This document shows, one piece after another, positions 54,874 to 64,000 of a stretch of DNA of 64,000 nt. Source of the stretch: Serratia sp. PL17. Lineage in GTDB: Bacteria > Pseudomonadota > Gammaproteobacteria > Enterobacterales > Enterobacteriaceae. Every line of letters begins with the position of its first letter. Positions within the stretch are counted from its first letter, which is position 1. The position numbers were made by a program, and so were the translations under genes. The notes below the pieces were generated by a model that was not told where the DNA came from, made no database searches, and saw only the letters and a list, made by a program, of their open reading frames with translations. The stretch covers positions 1,302,001 to 1,366,000 of the forward strand of contig NZ_JAFIBY010000001.1 in NCBI RefSeq assembly GCF_017832355.1, read 5' to 3'.

Positions 54874-55974
54874 ATGCTCCGGCTCAGACCTGCCACTATT
54901 GGCGCTTGCCTGTTACCCCTGGCCTTGGTGGCCTGTGATAACGTATCAACCGTCGACGATCCGCGTAATAAGCCGCCGCTAGTGAGGGCGGCTGTGGTAG
55001 AAAATGCGGTCGACATCTCCCGGGCATTCACCGGCGTCGTGGTCGCCCGAACCCAAAGTGACTTGGGATTCCGTGTCTCTGGCAAAATACTTGAGCGTCT
55101 GGTCGATACCGGCCAGTCCGTCAAACGCGGCCAGCCGCTGATGCGGCTGGATCCGGTTGATCTTGGTTTGCAGGCGCGGGCACAGCAACAAGCGGTGGCT
55201 GCCGCACGGGCGCAGGCTCGGCAGGCGACGGCCGATGAAGCTCGCTACCGGGGGCTGGTCACAACCGGCGCAGTTTCGGCGTCGGCCTATGATCAGATCA
55301 AGGCGGCGGCGGATACCGCAAAGGCACAACTCAGTGCCGCAGAAGCGCAGGCAGATGTAGCCCGGAATGCGTCCGAGTATGCCGTTTTGCTGGCCGACGC
55401 CGATGGCGTGGTGGTGGACACGCTGGCCGAGCCAGGACAAGTTGTCAGTGCTGGGCAAGCCGTGGTGCGACTGGCGCGTGCGGGGCAACGCGAAGCCATA
55501 GTGCATCTACCGGAAACCTTGCGTCCGGCCATCGGCAGCGTGGCTATGGCCCGTCTGTATGGGCACGACACGGGAGCGGTGCCTTCAACATTACGCCTGC
55601 TTTCTGATGCAGCCGATGCTTCAACACGGACGTTCGAGGCCAGGTATGTACTTAACGGCCCGCTGGCAGGAGCCCCCTTAGGTTCAACCGTCACCCTTGA
55701 TATCGCCAAAAACGAAAGCGCTGCGCCACTGCTGCAGATCCCCATCGCCGCACTCTTTGATCCCGGTAAGGGTACCGGCGTATGGGTTATTGCCGGTCAG
55801 CAGGCGGCTGTCGCCTGGCACCCCATACAGGTACTGAGCATCAGCGACGATGTCGCCAAGGTTGCCGGCAACCTTAAGGCGGGTGATCAGGTTGTGGCAT
55901 TGGGTGCCCATTTGCTGCGCGACGGTGAGCAGGTCAGGGTGGCCCCCGTTTTGCCAGGAGCCGCCCATGAGTGA
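54874..55974 (+). CDS. RND efflux periplasmic adaptor
   Basis: 366 residues. A lipoprotein signal (LLPLALVAC, Cys near 22) anchors it to the inner membrane. The lipoyl/hairpin region (FRVSGKILERLVDTGQSVKRGQPLMRL) with a long Ala/Gln helix at about 105-165 and the beta-barrel and membrane-proximal parts follow. AAGGGAACCCC precedes the ATG. It overlaps the pump gene by 8 bp. Exports an unknown drug or metabolite together with it. Confidence 0.9.
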   Translation: MLRLRPATIGACLLPLALVACDNVSTVDDPRNKPPLVRAAVVENAVDISRAFTGVVVARTQSDLGFRVSGKILERLVDTGQSVKRGQPLMRLDPVDLGLQARAQQQAVAAARAQARQATADEARYRGLVTTGAVSASAYDQIKAAADTAKAQLSAAEAQADVARNASEYAVLLADADGVVVDTLAEPGQVVSAGQAVVRLARAGQREAIVHLPETLRPAIGSVAMARLYGHDTGAVPSTLRLLSDAADASTRTFEARYVLNGPLAGAPLGSTVTLDIAKNESAAPLLQIPIAALFDPGKGTGVWVIAGQQAAVAWHPIQVLSISDDVAKVAGNLKAGDQVVALGAHLLRDGEQVRVAPVLPGAAHE

Positions 55975-58900
55975 AGGACGTTTTAATCTCTCGGCGCTTG
56001 CCGTTCGCGAACGTGCCATCACGCTGTTTCTGATTCTTCTTATCGCGGTAGCCGGTGCCCTTGCGTTCTTTGAGTTGGGACGGGCAGAGGATCCCCCCTT
56101 TACGGTTAAACAGATGACGGTCATCACTGCATGGCCGGGCGCGACCGCGCAGGAAATGCAGGATCAGGTCGCCGAACCGCTCGAAAAACGGATGCAAGAG
56201 CTGAAGTGGTATGACCGCACCGAGACTTATACCCGCCCCGGTCTGGCTTTTACTATGGTGTCATTGGCAGACAAAACACCGCCTGCCGAGGTGCAGGAAG
56301 CCTTCTATCAGGCGCGCAAGAAGCTGGGTGACGAAGCTAAAAACTTACCTGCCGGCGTCATTGGGCCGATGGTCAATGACGAGTTCTCTGACGTAACCTT
56401 TGCGCTGTTTGCTTTAAAAGCCAAAGGGGAACCGCAACGTCTGTTGGTCCGCGATGCAGAGTCCTTGCGTCAACGTTTACTCCATGTACCTGGCGTGAAG
56501 AAGGTCAACATCATCGGGGAGCAGGCCGAGCGCATCTTCGTTTCATTTTCCCACGATCGGCTCGCCACGCTAGGGGTTACCCCACAGGAGATTTTCTCCG
56601 CGCTGAACAGTCAGAACGTCTTAACGCCCGCAGGTTCGATCGATACCCACGGGCCGCAGGTATTTCTTCGCCTTGACGGTGCTTTCGATACCCTGGCCAA
56701 GATCCGCGCCACACCTATTGTGGCCCAAGGGCGCACCTTGACGCTTTCGGATGTCGCGACAGTGGAGCGCGGCTATGAAGACCCAGCGACCTTCATTATT
56801 CGCAACAACGGCGAGCAGGCGTTGTTACTGGGTGTTGTGATGCGCGAAGGCTGGAACGGACTGGATTTGGGGAAAGCGCTTGATGCTGAGACCAGCAAAA
56901 TAAACGCGGATATGCCGTTGGGCATGACGTTGACTAAAGTCACCGATCAATCCGTTAATATCGGCTCGGCGGTCAATGAGTTTATGGTGAAGTTTTTCGT
57001 CGCACTCCTGGTGGTAATGGTCGTTTGCTTCGTCAGCATGGGATGGCGAGTGGGCGTTGTTGTCGCTGCGGCTGTCCCTTTGACGCTGGCCGTGGTGTTT
57101 GTCGTAATGGCGTCCACAGGCAAGAACTTTGACCGCATCACGTTGGGATCGTTAATACTGGCGCTGGGACTGCTGGTTGACGACGCCATCATTGCCATTG
57201 AAATGATGGTGGTAAAGATGGAGGAAGGCTACGACCGTATCAAAGCCTCTGCCTATGCCTGGAGCCACACCGCAGCCCCCATGCTGGCCGGGACGCTGGT
57301 AACAGCCATTGGGTTTATGCCTAACGGTTTTGCACAGTCAACGGCTGGCGAGTACACCAGTAATATGTTTTGGATTGTCGGTATCGCGCTGATCGCCTCC
57401 TGGGTGGTTGCGGTGATCTTTACACCCTATTTAGGGGTAAAGATGCTGCCGAACATCAAGACGGTTGAAGGCGGCCACGCAGCTATCTATAACACTCGCC
57501 ACTATAATCGTTTTCGCCGTTTATTGGCCCGCGTCATCACCCGCAAATGGTGGGTGGCAGGGGCCGTGGTGAGTGCTTTTGTTTTGGCCATCCTTTCCAT
57601 GGGGCTGATCAAAAAGCAGTTTTTCCCTACCTCCGACCGTCCTGAAGTATTGGTTGAGGTGCAGATGCCCTATGGCACCTCTATCGAACAGACCAGCGCT
57701 GCCACCGCGAAAATTGAAACCTGGCTGAAAAAGCAGAGTGAGGCCAAGATCGTTACGTCGTATATCGGCCAGGGTTCGCCACGTTTCTATCTGGCGATGG
57801 CGCCGGAGCTGCCCGATCCCTCGTTTGCAAAAATTGTGGTGCTCACCGACAGCCCGGCAGCCCGTGAAGCCCTAAAATTCCGCCTGCGAGCGGCGGCGGC
57901 AGACGGACTGGTACCCGAAGCGCGAGTGAGAGTGACGCAACTGGTGTTTGGCCCGTATTCACCGTTCCCCGTGGCGTATCGCGTTTCGGGGCCGAACCCC
58001 GACAAACTGCGTGAGATTGCAGGGCAGGTCGAGACCGTGATGCAAGCCAGCCCAATGATGCGTACCGTCAATACCGACTGGGGGCCACGCGTGCCAACGC
58101 TGCATTTCTCGTTGGATCAGGACCGGCTGCAAGCGGTGGGTCTGACGTCAAACAGCGTGGCGCAACAATTACAGTTCCTGCTCTCTGGCGTCCCGATCAC
58201 CGTGGTGCGAGAGGACATTCGCGCGGTACAGGTTGTAGGGCGCGCGGCGGGGGATATTCGTCTCGACCCGGCCCAAATAGAAGGATTTACCCTTGTGGGC
58301 TCTGCCGGGCAACGTATTCCGCTGTCGCAGGTGGGCGAGGTCGATGTACGTATGGAAGATCCTGTCCTGCGGCGTCGCGATCGTACCCCAACGATGACCG
58401 TGCGAGGTGACATTGCTGAGGGGCTGCAACCACCCGATGTTTCCACTGCGATACTGAGTGAGCTCAAGCCGATCATCGACCAATTGCCTGCCGGCTATCG
58501 CATCGAGCAAGCGGGATCCATTGAGGAATCAGCCAAGGCGACCCAAGCAATGTTGCCGTTATTCCCAATCATGATTGCGCTGACGTTGTTGGTCATCATC
58601 CTGCAGGTGCGCTCGATATCGGCAATGGTCATGGTGTTTCTCACCGCACCCTTGGGACTGATTGGCGTCGTACCCACATTGCTGCTGTTCCAACAGCCAT
58701 TTGGCATTAACGCCCTGGTCGGCCTGATCGCACTGTCGGGTATTTTAATGCGTAATACCCTGATCCTGATTGGCCAAATTACTGACAATCAAAAGCAGGG
58801 CATGGACCCGTTCCATGCGGTGGTGGAGGCCACAGTGCAACGTGCCAGACCGGTGTTGCTTACGGCATTGGCAGCCATATTGGCGTTTATTCCGCTGACC

Positions 58901-59029
58901 CATTCGGTATTCTGGGGCACTCTGGCATACACTTTGATCGGCGGTACGTTCGGTGGAACCATCATGACATTGGTATTCCTGCCTGCCATGTATGCCATCT
59001 GGTTTAAGATCCGCCCTGGCAAAGGGTGA
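55967..59029 (+). CDS. RND efflux permease, TriC-like
   Basis: 1020 residues from ATG 55967 (CCAGGAG upstream); the longer frame to 55850 lies inside the adaptor gene and is rejected. It starts with the typical first helix (RERAITLFLILLIAVAGALAF). The proton-relay acidic pair is LLVDDAIIAIEMM in TM4; TM10 has ILMRNTLILIG in place of the usual Lys motif, as in TriC-type pumps. No outer-membrane channel gene follows; TolC or another channel would be used. Repressed by the upstream TetR protein, by inference. Confidence 0.92.
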   Translation: MSEGRFNLSALAVRERAITLFLILLIAVAGALAFFELGRAEDPPFTVKQMTVITAWPGATAQEMQDQVAEPLEKRMQELKWYDRTETYTRPGLAFTMVSLADKTPPAEVQEAFYQARKKLGDEAKNLPAGVIGPMVNDEFSDVTFALFALKAKGEPQRLLVRDAESLRQRLLHVPGVKKVNIIGEQAERIFVSFSHDRLATLGVTPQEIFSALNSQNVLTPAGSIDTHGPQVFLRLDGAFDTLAKIRATPIVAQGRTLTLSDVATVERGYEDPATFIIRNNGEQALLLGVVMREGWNGLDLGKALDAETSKINADMPLGMTLTKVTDQSVNIGSAVNEFMVKFFVALLVVMVVCFVSMGWRVGVVVAAAVPLTLAVVFVVMASTGKNFDRITLGSLILALGLLVDDAIIAIEMMVVKMEEGYDRIKASAYAWSHTAAPMLAGTLVTAIGFMPNGFAQSTAGEYTSNMFWIVGIALIASWVVAVIFTPYLGVKMLPNIKTVEGGHAAIYNTRHYNRFRRLLARVITRKWWVAGAVVSAFVLAILSMGLIKKQFFPTSDRPEVLVEVQMPYGTSIEQTSAATAKIETWLKKQSEAKIVTSYIGQGSPRFYLAMAPELPDPSFAKIVVLTDSPAAREALKFRLRAAAADGLVPEARVRVTQLVFGPYSPFPVAYRVSGPNPDKLREIAGQVETVMQASPMMRTVNTDWGPRVPTLHFSLDQDRLQAVGLTSNSVAQQLQFLLSGVPITVVREDIRAVQVVGRAAGDIRLDPAQIEGFTLVGSAGQRIPLSQVGEVDVRMEDPVLRRRDRTPTMTVRGDIAEGLQPPDVSTAILSELKPIIDQLPAGYRIEQAGSIEESAKATQAMLPLFPIMIALTLLVIILQVRSISAMVMVFLTAPLGLIGVVPTLLLFQQPFGINALVGLIALSGILMRNTLILIGQITDNQKQGMDPFHAVVEATVQRARPVLLTALAAILAFIPLTHSVFWGTLAYTLIGGTFGGTIMTLVFLPAMYAIWFKIRPGKG

Positions 59030-59093
59030 CATTGTCACCTATTTACGCAGCCCAAGACTTCACCTGGCGGGGCCCATAAGGGATAAGGTTAAG

Positions 59094-59423
59094 ATGATGA
59101 CGAATTTGTTAACACATTTTCCTGAGGCCGCACTTAAGGCGGAAGCAGAAACCTTTGAGACGCTGTTATCTCAGCCAAACGTGCAGATTGAACGTATCAT
59201 CTCTAGCGGGCAATCAAGCCCGCCAGATTTTTGGTATTGCCAGCCGCAAAATGAGTGGGTCATCGTTTTACAGGGTTCTGCCGGTTTGCGGTTCGAGGAT
59301 GAACCTGAGGTGCGGATAATGAATATCGGCGACTTTGTGAATATTCCGGCACAACGTCGCCATAGGGTTGAATGGACAGATCCCAACACGCCGACCGTTT
59401 GGTTGGCTGTCCATTATGGATGA
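59094..59423 (+). CDS. Small cupin-domain protein
   Basis: 109 residues from ATG 59094 (AAGG 6 bases upstream); the longer frame into the pump gene is rejected. It has FWYCQPQNEWVIVLQGSAGL, then GDFVNIPAQRRHRVEWTDP and WLAVHYG. This is a widespread small cupin family of unknown function. Short distance from the pump gene (65 bp) suggests read-through. Confidence 0.75.
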   Translation: MMTNLLTHFPEAALKAEAETFETLLSQPNVQIERIISSGQSSPPDFWYCQPQNEWVIVLQGSAGLRFEDEPEVRIMNIGDFVNIPAQRRHRVEWTDPNTPTVWLAVHYG

Positions 59424-59503
59424 ATCAGTCTAGGGGTTGCAGGACCAATGGAACGAAAACGTACGATAGCAGGGTAACGATATGATTATATTGGATTATA
59501 ATT

Positions 59504-59683
59504 TTAGCGATGTAAGGATTTATCCACCACACCGTACAACCTAAAACTTGTCGCCAAGCCCATCCCGATAGCCATTTCAATGTTGCGTGAAGCCCCAAGA
59601 AACGGGCATAACCCTAGAAACTTAACTAACACAAAGTTGTTAACTAGGACAGTGCCCAGGAAAAGGAGCGCATATTCAGACAT
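59504..59683 (-). pseudogene. Truncated rsxA/rnfA copy
   Basis: A 59-codon frame starts at ATG 59683. Its first ~46 residues closely match the start of RsxA/RnfA ([19 protein letters not shown] and [20 protein letters not shown]). Intact RsxA has about 193 residues. After MGLATSF the sequence departs ([12 protein letters not shown]) and stops. It is a fragment, not a working subunit. No other rsx gene lies in the window, so the complete operon must be elsewhere if present. Confidence 0.8.
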
Positions 59684-59710
59684 AATGTTTTCTGTAACAA
59701 ATTGAAATAT

Positions 59711-59872
59711 ATGATCACGTACCGTGCCTACACTTTCAACCCCAAAAAAAGTATGACAACACTCAAAGCCAAGTGTGCAAAAACAGTTTTTCGTCGATTT
59801 ACTAGTCTTGATAAGCGGCAGGTCAACGCCATGCTCAAAGGCCTATTGCTCCAGTACATAACAGAAGCGTAA
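59711..59872 (+). CDS. Possible 53-residue basic ORF
   Basis: ATG 59711 opens a frame ending exactly against the stop of the minus-strand pump gene. The product is basic with no recognised family ([19 protein letters not shown], then [12 protein letters not shown]). There is no good ribosome site. It may be a remnant of a gene broken in the event that left the rsxA piece. Confidence 0.25.
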   Translation: MITYRAYTFNPKKSMTTLKAKCAKTVFRRFTSLDKRQVNAMLKGLLLQYITEA

Positions 59873-62800
59873 TCATTTTTTAAACATCCGTAAAACTATA
59901 ACAAAAAATACCGGTACAAAAAATATTGCTAATAAAGTCCCACTTATCATGCCACCAAAGACCCCAGTTCCAATGGCATGTTGAGTGCTGTCACTAGCAC
60001 CACTGGCGAGCATCAAGGGTACGACTCCCAGCGTAAAGGCCAGTGAAGTCATCATAATTGGCCGTAATCGTTGTCTGGCTGCCTGCAAGGTCGCAGCGAC
60101 AATATCCATACCCTGCAAACGTAATTGTCTGGCGAATTCAATAATCAATATGGCGTTTTTGGTCGAAAGTCCAATGATCGTTATCATTCCCACCCGGAAA
60201 AAAACATCATTCGACATATTAGCAACCATTACCGCAAGCACCGAACCCGCCAACCCCAACGGAACGACTAATATTACAGCAAAGGGTATTGACCAGCTTT
60301 CATAGAGTGCGGCAAGCACCATAAACACCACCAGGACGGATAACAAAATAAGTGCTGGAAGTTGAGACGCTGATTCTCTTTCCTGTAGCGAACTACCTGC
60401 CCACTCGGCTCTGAATCCCGTAGGTAATACACTCGCAAGGCGATCCATCTCTGCCATGGCGCTACCGCTTGCTTTCCCCGATGCAGCACTTCCGGTCACT
60501 CTGATTGCGGGATAGCCCTGATAGCGATTTAATTGTTGTGGGGCCTGGACCCAAGACGGCGTTACGAAAGAAGAAAGTGGTACCATTCCACCTGTTTTGT
60601 TTTTGACCGATACTTTCAGTAAGTCAGTTAACTGCATTCTGTAAGCGGTATCAGCCTGGACTATAACCTGCTGAACGCGGCCGTCATCCGTGTAGTCATT
60701 AACATAATAAGAGCCAGAAGCAGCAGAGAGCGCCTGGTTAATCTCATCAAATGACACACCGAAAGCTTCGGCTTTTTCCCTGTCCACATCCAGAGAGACA
60801 CTTACTCCTTCGGGAAGTCCGTCAATGTGAACATCCGTTAGCAGCGAACTTTTGTTGGCATGTGTGATGAGTTTTTCGGCTGCCGCTTTCAAAGCAGGGT
60901 ATCCTTTTCTTGCCCGGTCTTCGATATACAGCGTAAAGCCCGATGACGTCCCCATATCAGAGATAGCAGGGGGCAGCAGGCTCAGCGTAGCGGCGTCAGA
61001 TGCTTCCCCCAAAGCAGTTTGCACAAAATCTGCTTCGCCCTGAGCTGTCGCGCCGTTTCGATATTGCCAATCTTTTAATGTGGTAAACGCCATCGCAGTG
61101 TTAGAGCCCGACCCGGAAAAACCAAACCCGAGGATCATCACATTACTTTCGACAGCTTTACGCGTCGAAATGACATCCTCAAAACGCTTCACGGCTGCAA
61201 GTGTTCGTTCCATAGTGGCATCTGAAGGCAGTTGGATGGATGACATAAAGTAGCCTTGGTCTTCATCCGGCAAAAATGATGAAGGTAGATTTTGCAGAGC
61301 AACCAACAGTAAACCGCAAAGCGCGGTATAAAACAGCAACATCCTTCCAGTTCGTTTCAGTACATATCGCAGTCCTGATTCATAATGAGCTGATACGGCA
61401 TTAAAATTGCGATTAAACCAGCCCGAAAAACCTTTTTTATCCCCATTTAGTTGAGTATGCGGTTTTAGTAAAGAAGCGCAGAGCGCCGGAGTCAGCGTCA
61501 GCGCCAAAAATGCCGAAAAGAGAATCGACACGGCCATAGAGAGCGCAAACTGACGGTAAATAACACCAACTGAACCACTGGCGAACCCCATAGGAATAAA
61601 TACGGCGGTTAACACCAGAGTAATGCCGATAATGGCGGGGGTAATTTCGTTCATCGCCTCACGAGTGGCCTCTTGTGGTGACAATCCCTTCTCTTCCATC
61701 AACCGCTCAACATTTTCCACCACTACGATCGCATCATCTACAATGATGCCGATAGCTAACACCATGCCAAACATGGTCAATACGTTGATAGAAAAACCGC
61801 ATAACAGCATGATGGTGAACGTACCCAATAACGCCACTGGAGCCACAATAGCAGGGATCAGCGTACAACGGATTTTATGCAGGAACAGCAACATCACCAA
61901 GAAGACCAAAACCATCGCTTCAATAAAGGTATGGATAACTTTCTCAATCGACAGCTTGACAAAGGGTGCCGTATCAAACGGTACTGAGAACGCCATCCCT
62001 TGTGGCAAGTCAGCAGAAAGCTCTGCAAGTCGTGCATGAATACCGGCTGCCGTACTGATTGCATTAGCCCCCGGAGCAAGTTGGATCGCCGCCGCCGTCG
62101 CAGGAAAACCATTTTCACGTATCGCAAAGGCATAACTTTGTAGACCAGACTCCACCCGGGCAATATCTGCCAGCTTTAAGCGGGCGCCGTTGGTATCCGC
62201 TCTAATCGTAATATTGCGGAACTCTTCTATCGTAGCGAGCTGCCCTTTCACTATAAGCGGATACGTCACACGCTGGTCGGATGCAGCAGGCTCATTGCCA
62301 ATACGACCTGGTGAAACCAGAACATTTTGTTGGCTGAGCGCAGTGATCACTTCATTAACTGACAGCTTAAAAGTGTACATCTTGAGTGGATCCAGCCAGA
62401 TGCGCATAGCCTTTTCCGCACCAAACAACTGGACTTTACCTACGCCGGGAACACGACGTAGCTCATCACTAACATTACGGGCAAAATAATCGCTCAAATC
62501 AGCTTCCTGATATGTACGGGAGGGCGATTTCAATCCCACCATCATCAAAAATCCTGAGTTTGCCGCTTCTACACTTACGCCATTCTGCCGCACCGCCTGT
62601 GGAAGGCGCGGTTCAACCACTTTGATTTGGTTCTGAATATCCATTTGGGCAAGTTTGATATCGGTCCCAGGCTTAAACGTCACCGTAATGGATGCTGAAC
62701 CCGAAGTGTCGCTGGTTGACTCAAAATACAGCAGGTGATCCACCCCTGAAATTTCACGTTCAAGCAGAGAGACAACCGATGTGTCCATTGTTTCCGGCGT

Positions 62801-62956
62801 AGCACCGGGATAACTCACGGATATCGTCACGGTAGGCGGTGCCACTGCTGGATATTGAGCCACCGGCAGTTTAGGGATCGCCAGAATACCACTTAGGGTA
62901 ATAAATAACGCTATCACCCAGGCAAAGACAGGACGCTCAATAAAAAACTGAGACAT
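59873..62956 (-). CDS. RND multidrug efflux permease, AcrB/MexB-like
   Basis: 1027 residues, HAE1 family. FFIERPVFAWVIALFITLSG begins TM1, the relay acidic pair is IIVDDAIVVVENVERLM in TM4, and the TM10 Lys is in GLSTKNAILIIEFA. Porter-domain blocks such as YPGATPETM are present. No adaptor gene is adjacent on this strand within the window; upstream is an ABC membrane-domain gene 78 bp away. The pump may borrow an adaptor encoded elsewhere or beyond the window edge. Confidence 0.92.
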   Translation of the reverse strand: MSQFFIERPVFAWVIALFITLSGILAIPKLPVAQYPAVAPPTVTISVSYPGATPETMDTSVVSLLEREISGVDHLLYFESTSDTSGSASITVTFKPGTDIKLAQMDIQNQIKVVEPRLPQAVRQNGVSVEAANSGFLMMVGLKSPSRTYQEADLSDYFARNVSDELRRVPGVGKVQLFGAEKAMRIWLDPLKMYTFKLSVNEVITALSQQNVLVSPGRIGNEPAASDQRVTYPLIVKGQLATIEEFRNITIRADTNGARLKLADIARVESGLQSYAFAIRENGFPATAAAIQLAPGANAISTAAGIHARLAELSADLPQGMAFSVPFDTAPFVKLSIEKVIHTFIEAMVLVFLVMLLFLHKIRCTLIPAIVAPVALLGTFTIMLLCGFSINVLTMFGMVLAIGIIVDDAIVVVENVERLMEEKGLSPQEATREAMNEITPAIIGITLVLTAVFIPMGFASGSVGVIYRQFALSMAVSILFSAFLALTLTPALCASLLKPHTQLNGDKKGFSGWFNRNFNAVSAHYESGLRYVLKRTGRMLLFYTALCGLLLVALQNLPSSFLPDEDQGYFMSSIQLPSDATMERTLAAVKRFEDVISTRKAVESNVMILGFGFSGSGSNTAMAFTTLKDWQYRNGATAQGEADFVQTALGEASDAATLSLLPPAISDMGTSSGFTLYIEDRARKGYPALKAAAEKLITHANKSSLLTDVHIDGLPEGVSVSLDVDREKAEAFGVSFDEINQALSAASGSYYVNDYTDDGRVQQVIVQADTAYRMQLTDLLKVSVKNKTGGMVPLSSFVTPSWVQAPQQLNRYQGYPAIRVTGSAASGKASGSAMAEMDRLASVLPTGFRAEWAGSSLQERESASQLPALILLSVLVVFMVLAALYESWSIPFAVILVVPLGLAGSVLAVMVANMSNDVFFRVGMITIIGLSTKNAILIIEFARQLRLQGMDIVAATLQAARQRLRPIMMTSLAFTLGVVPLMLASGASDSTQHAIGTGVFGGMISGTLLAIFFVPVFFVIVLRMFKK

Positions 62957-63034
62957 TGAAGTTAATCCATATTGATTTCTGAATTATAAAAAAAGACTGA
63001 CGTGATTTACGCCATTTTTTAAGCATGGAAGCGA

Positions 63035-63928
63035 TCATTCCTCTTCCTCTGTGCTTACTCGCTTACCAATATCCTTAAGCTGCGAATATTTCTCCAGCAA
63101 CTGTGGACCATCATCAAGACTGGTGGCAAACATCCACATATAGGTCATCACTGAATAAATATGCCCGGCACTGATCCCCTTTGACTTCGTCATCCAGATA
63201 ATGGTCAGACTAAATAACATGGCGACAAGCACACCAATCGACAGGTACCCCGTAGCTTCACGGTCAGAGAGGCGTATACGTAATTTCGCAAGCGTAGAAT
63301 AATGTCGCTTCAAAGATAACGTTGTAGCCTTTGTAACAAAGTCAACCTCCTTCTCAAGACGATTATTCAGCTTGTTATATAACACCTCATTTCTCTGGGT
63401 AAAACCGGGTAGAAAACAGGCGAGAAAAGCCAGAATGACCAAACAGGCAATGCCTGCCCAAGATTCGATAATCAACAACATTACCGCCGCACCGATCATC
63501 GATACCAGCGAAGTAATGAGCATAGGCAAGTGCAATTCAAAGAAATCAACAAACTCTCTCGACAACGCTACTCGCGCCGCAACGGTTGAGTGATTAAGAT
63601 TATTTTTACGTTGCGTCATGACCACAGAAACCGCCAGAACCGCATAAATTCTGGTAAAAGTACGGGTATCCACGCTTCTGCGCGCTGCGCCTAGGCACCA
63701 GATAAATAATATCATCAGCCCATAAAGCACGGCATTTAATGTCTGCCCCGACAGTATGGCGTTAATGGAGACACCAGCAATAATCGGGTACAACAGATAG
63801 GTGACGTTTTCGGCAACAACCAGCAAAAAGGTAAAGAACAACTTTTTGCGGTGGCGACTGGCCAGTGATTTCAAGGTGCCGGAAGCACTTCCGCTTGCGG
63901 AGTGCACAGGGAGATTTTCAGTGTTCAT
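63035..63928 (-). CDS. ABC-type six-transmembrane domain protein without ATPase
   Basis: 297 residues from ATG 63928; the frame can extend to 63997 over the palindromic operators. It has about six hydrophobic segments and an exporter-type fold, matching what is known as the ABC transporter six-transmembrane domain family (ABC_membrane_2). There is no Walker A/B or signature motif, and it ends soon after TM6 with STEEEE. An ATPase gene is not present downstream, where the AcrB-like pump begins. Its role is unclear; operon membership with an RND pump is odd. Confidence 0.7.
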   Translation of the reverse strand: MNTENLPVHSASGSASGTLKSLASRHRKKLFFTFLLVVAENVTYLLYPIIAGVSINAILSGQTLNAVLYGLMILFIWCLGAARRSVDTRTFTRIYAVLAVSVVMTQRKNNLNHSTVAARVALSREFVDFFELHLPMLITSLVSMIGAAVMLLIIESWAGIACLVILAFLACFLPGFTQRNEVLYNKLNNRLEKEVDFVTKATTLSLKRHYSTLAKLRIRLSDREATGYLSIGVLVAMLFSLTIIWMTKSKGISAGHIYSVMTYMWMFATSLDDGPQLLEKYSQLKDIGKRVSTEEEE

Positions 63929-63948
63929 TAGTGACAATTCTGCTAAAA

Positions 63949-63998
63949 TAGAGCAATCGCTCAACAATGGAAGTATGCTATTTGAGCAATTGCTCAAA
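63949..63998. promoter_or_regulatory. Pair of palindromic operators at the window edge
   Basis: TTTGAGCAATTGCTCAAA (63981-63998) is a perfect 18-bp palindrome, and TAGAGCAATCGCTCAA (63949-63964) is a close copy 33 bp away, about three helical turns. They lie just before the ABC-domain gene and are probably the binding sites of a TetR-type regulator outside the window. Confidence 0.65.
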
Positions 63999-64000
63999 GT

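Noticed and set aside
1-64000. CRISPR array, prophage, tRNA or rRNA genes
   Set aside because: No regularly spaced repeats, phage structural genes, or tRNA/rRNA signatures were seen on either strand.

Overview
The window looks like a chromosomal segment of an enteric gammaproteobacterium (Enterobacterales), most likely Serratia or a close relative. The evidence is an E. coli-type formate hydrogenlyase locus in enteric gene order, an AdhP very close to that of E. coli, an AldB-like aldehyde dehydrogenase, a diaminobutyrate aminotransferase/decarboxylase pair and an RsxA remnant with enteric sequence. Genus assignment is inference; no rRNA or tRNA gene was seen.

Layout. 1-5400: 3' end of an unknown gene, then a minus-strand Ugp-type ABC importer operon (ATPase, binding protein, two permeases) ending in an ADPRM-like metallophosphoesterase where E. 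coli has UgpQ, with a candidate Pho box upstream. 5460-13460: two small overlapping ORFs, adhP, an alpha/beta hydrolase with a DUF2239 gene, an AldB-type aldehyde dehydrogenase divergent from an AcoR-like sigma-54 activator (a good -24/-12 site and a 30-bp inverted repeat lie between them), and an orphan amino-acid-type binding protein. 13600-20000: a possible PixA/AidA protein, an AT-rich gap of about 0.9 kb, a PAS-GGDEF-EAL protein and a membrane PQQ dehydrogenase. 20100-22240: an acquired-looking AT-rich island with a Tn3 transposase remnant, a CARB-like class A beta-lactamase with Thr at Ambler position 170, and the degraded end of an IS903-like element. 22240-29520: a LysR/SDR pair, dat-ddc for 1,3-diaminopropane, and a GAF-PAS-GGDEF protein.

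29600-49900 is the core of the window: a self-contained formate hydrogenlyase island. It comprises nicT-like nickel permease, hypF, fdhF, hydN and hycIHGFEDCBA on the minus strand, and hypABCDE-fhlA on the plus strand. Nickel uptake, NiFe-site maturation, hydrogenase structural genes, formate dehydrogenase, endopeptidase, antagonist (HycA) and activator (FhlA) are all present. FdhF carries Cys140 (TGC) where E. coli has selenocysteine. Three sigma-54 promoters (hydN, hycA, hypA) and candidate FhlA boxes are visible.

49900-64000: a membrane protein with a small partner gene, a PAS-LuxR regulator, a CsbD protein with a C-terminal membrane anchor, small cupins, a TetR/RND efflux operon with two matching 24-bp operators, a truncated rsxA copy, and a second AcrB-like RND pump gene preceded by an ABC membrane-domain gene, with palindromic operators at the window edge.

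No CRISPR array or clearly new defence system was seen. The most unusual items are the Cys-type FdhF island with its mapped regulatory sites, the Ugp operon with an ADPRM-like enzyme, the beta-lactamase island and the rsxA fragment.
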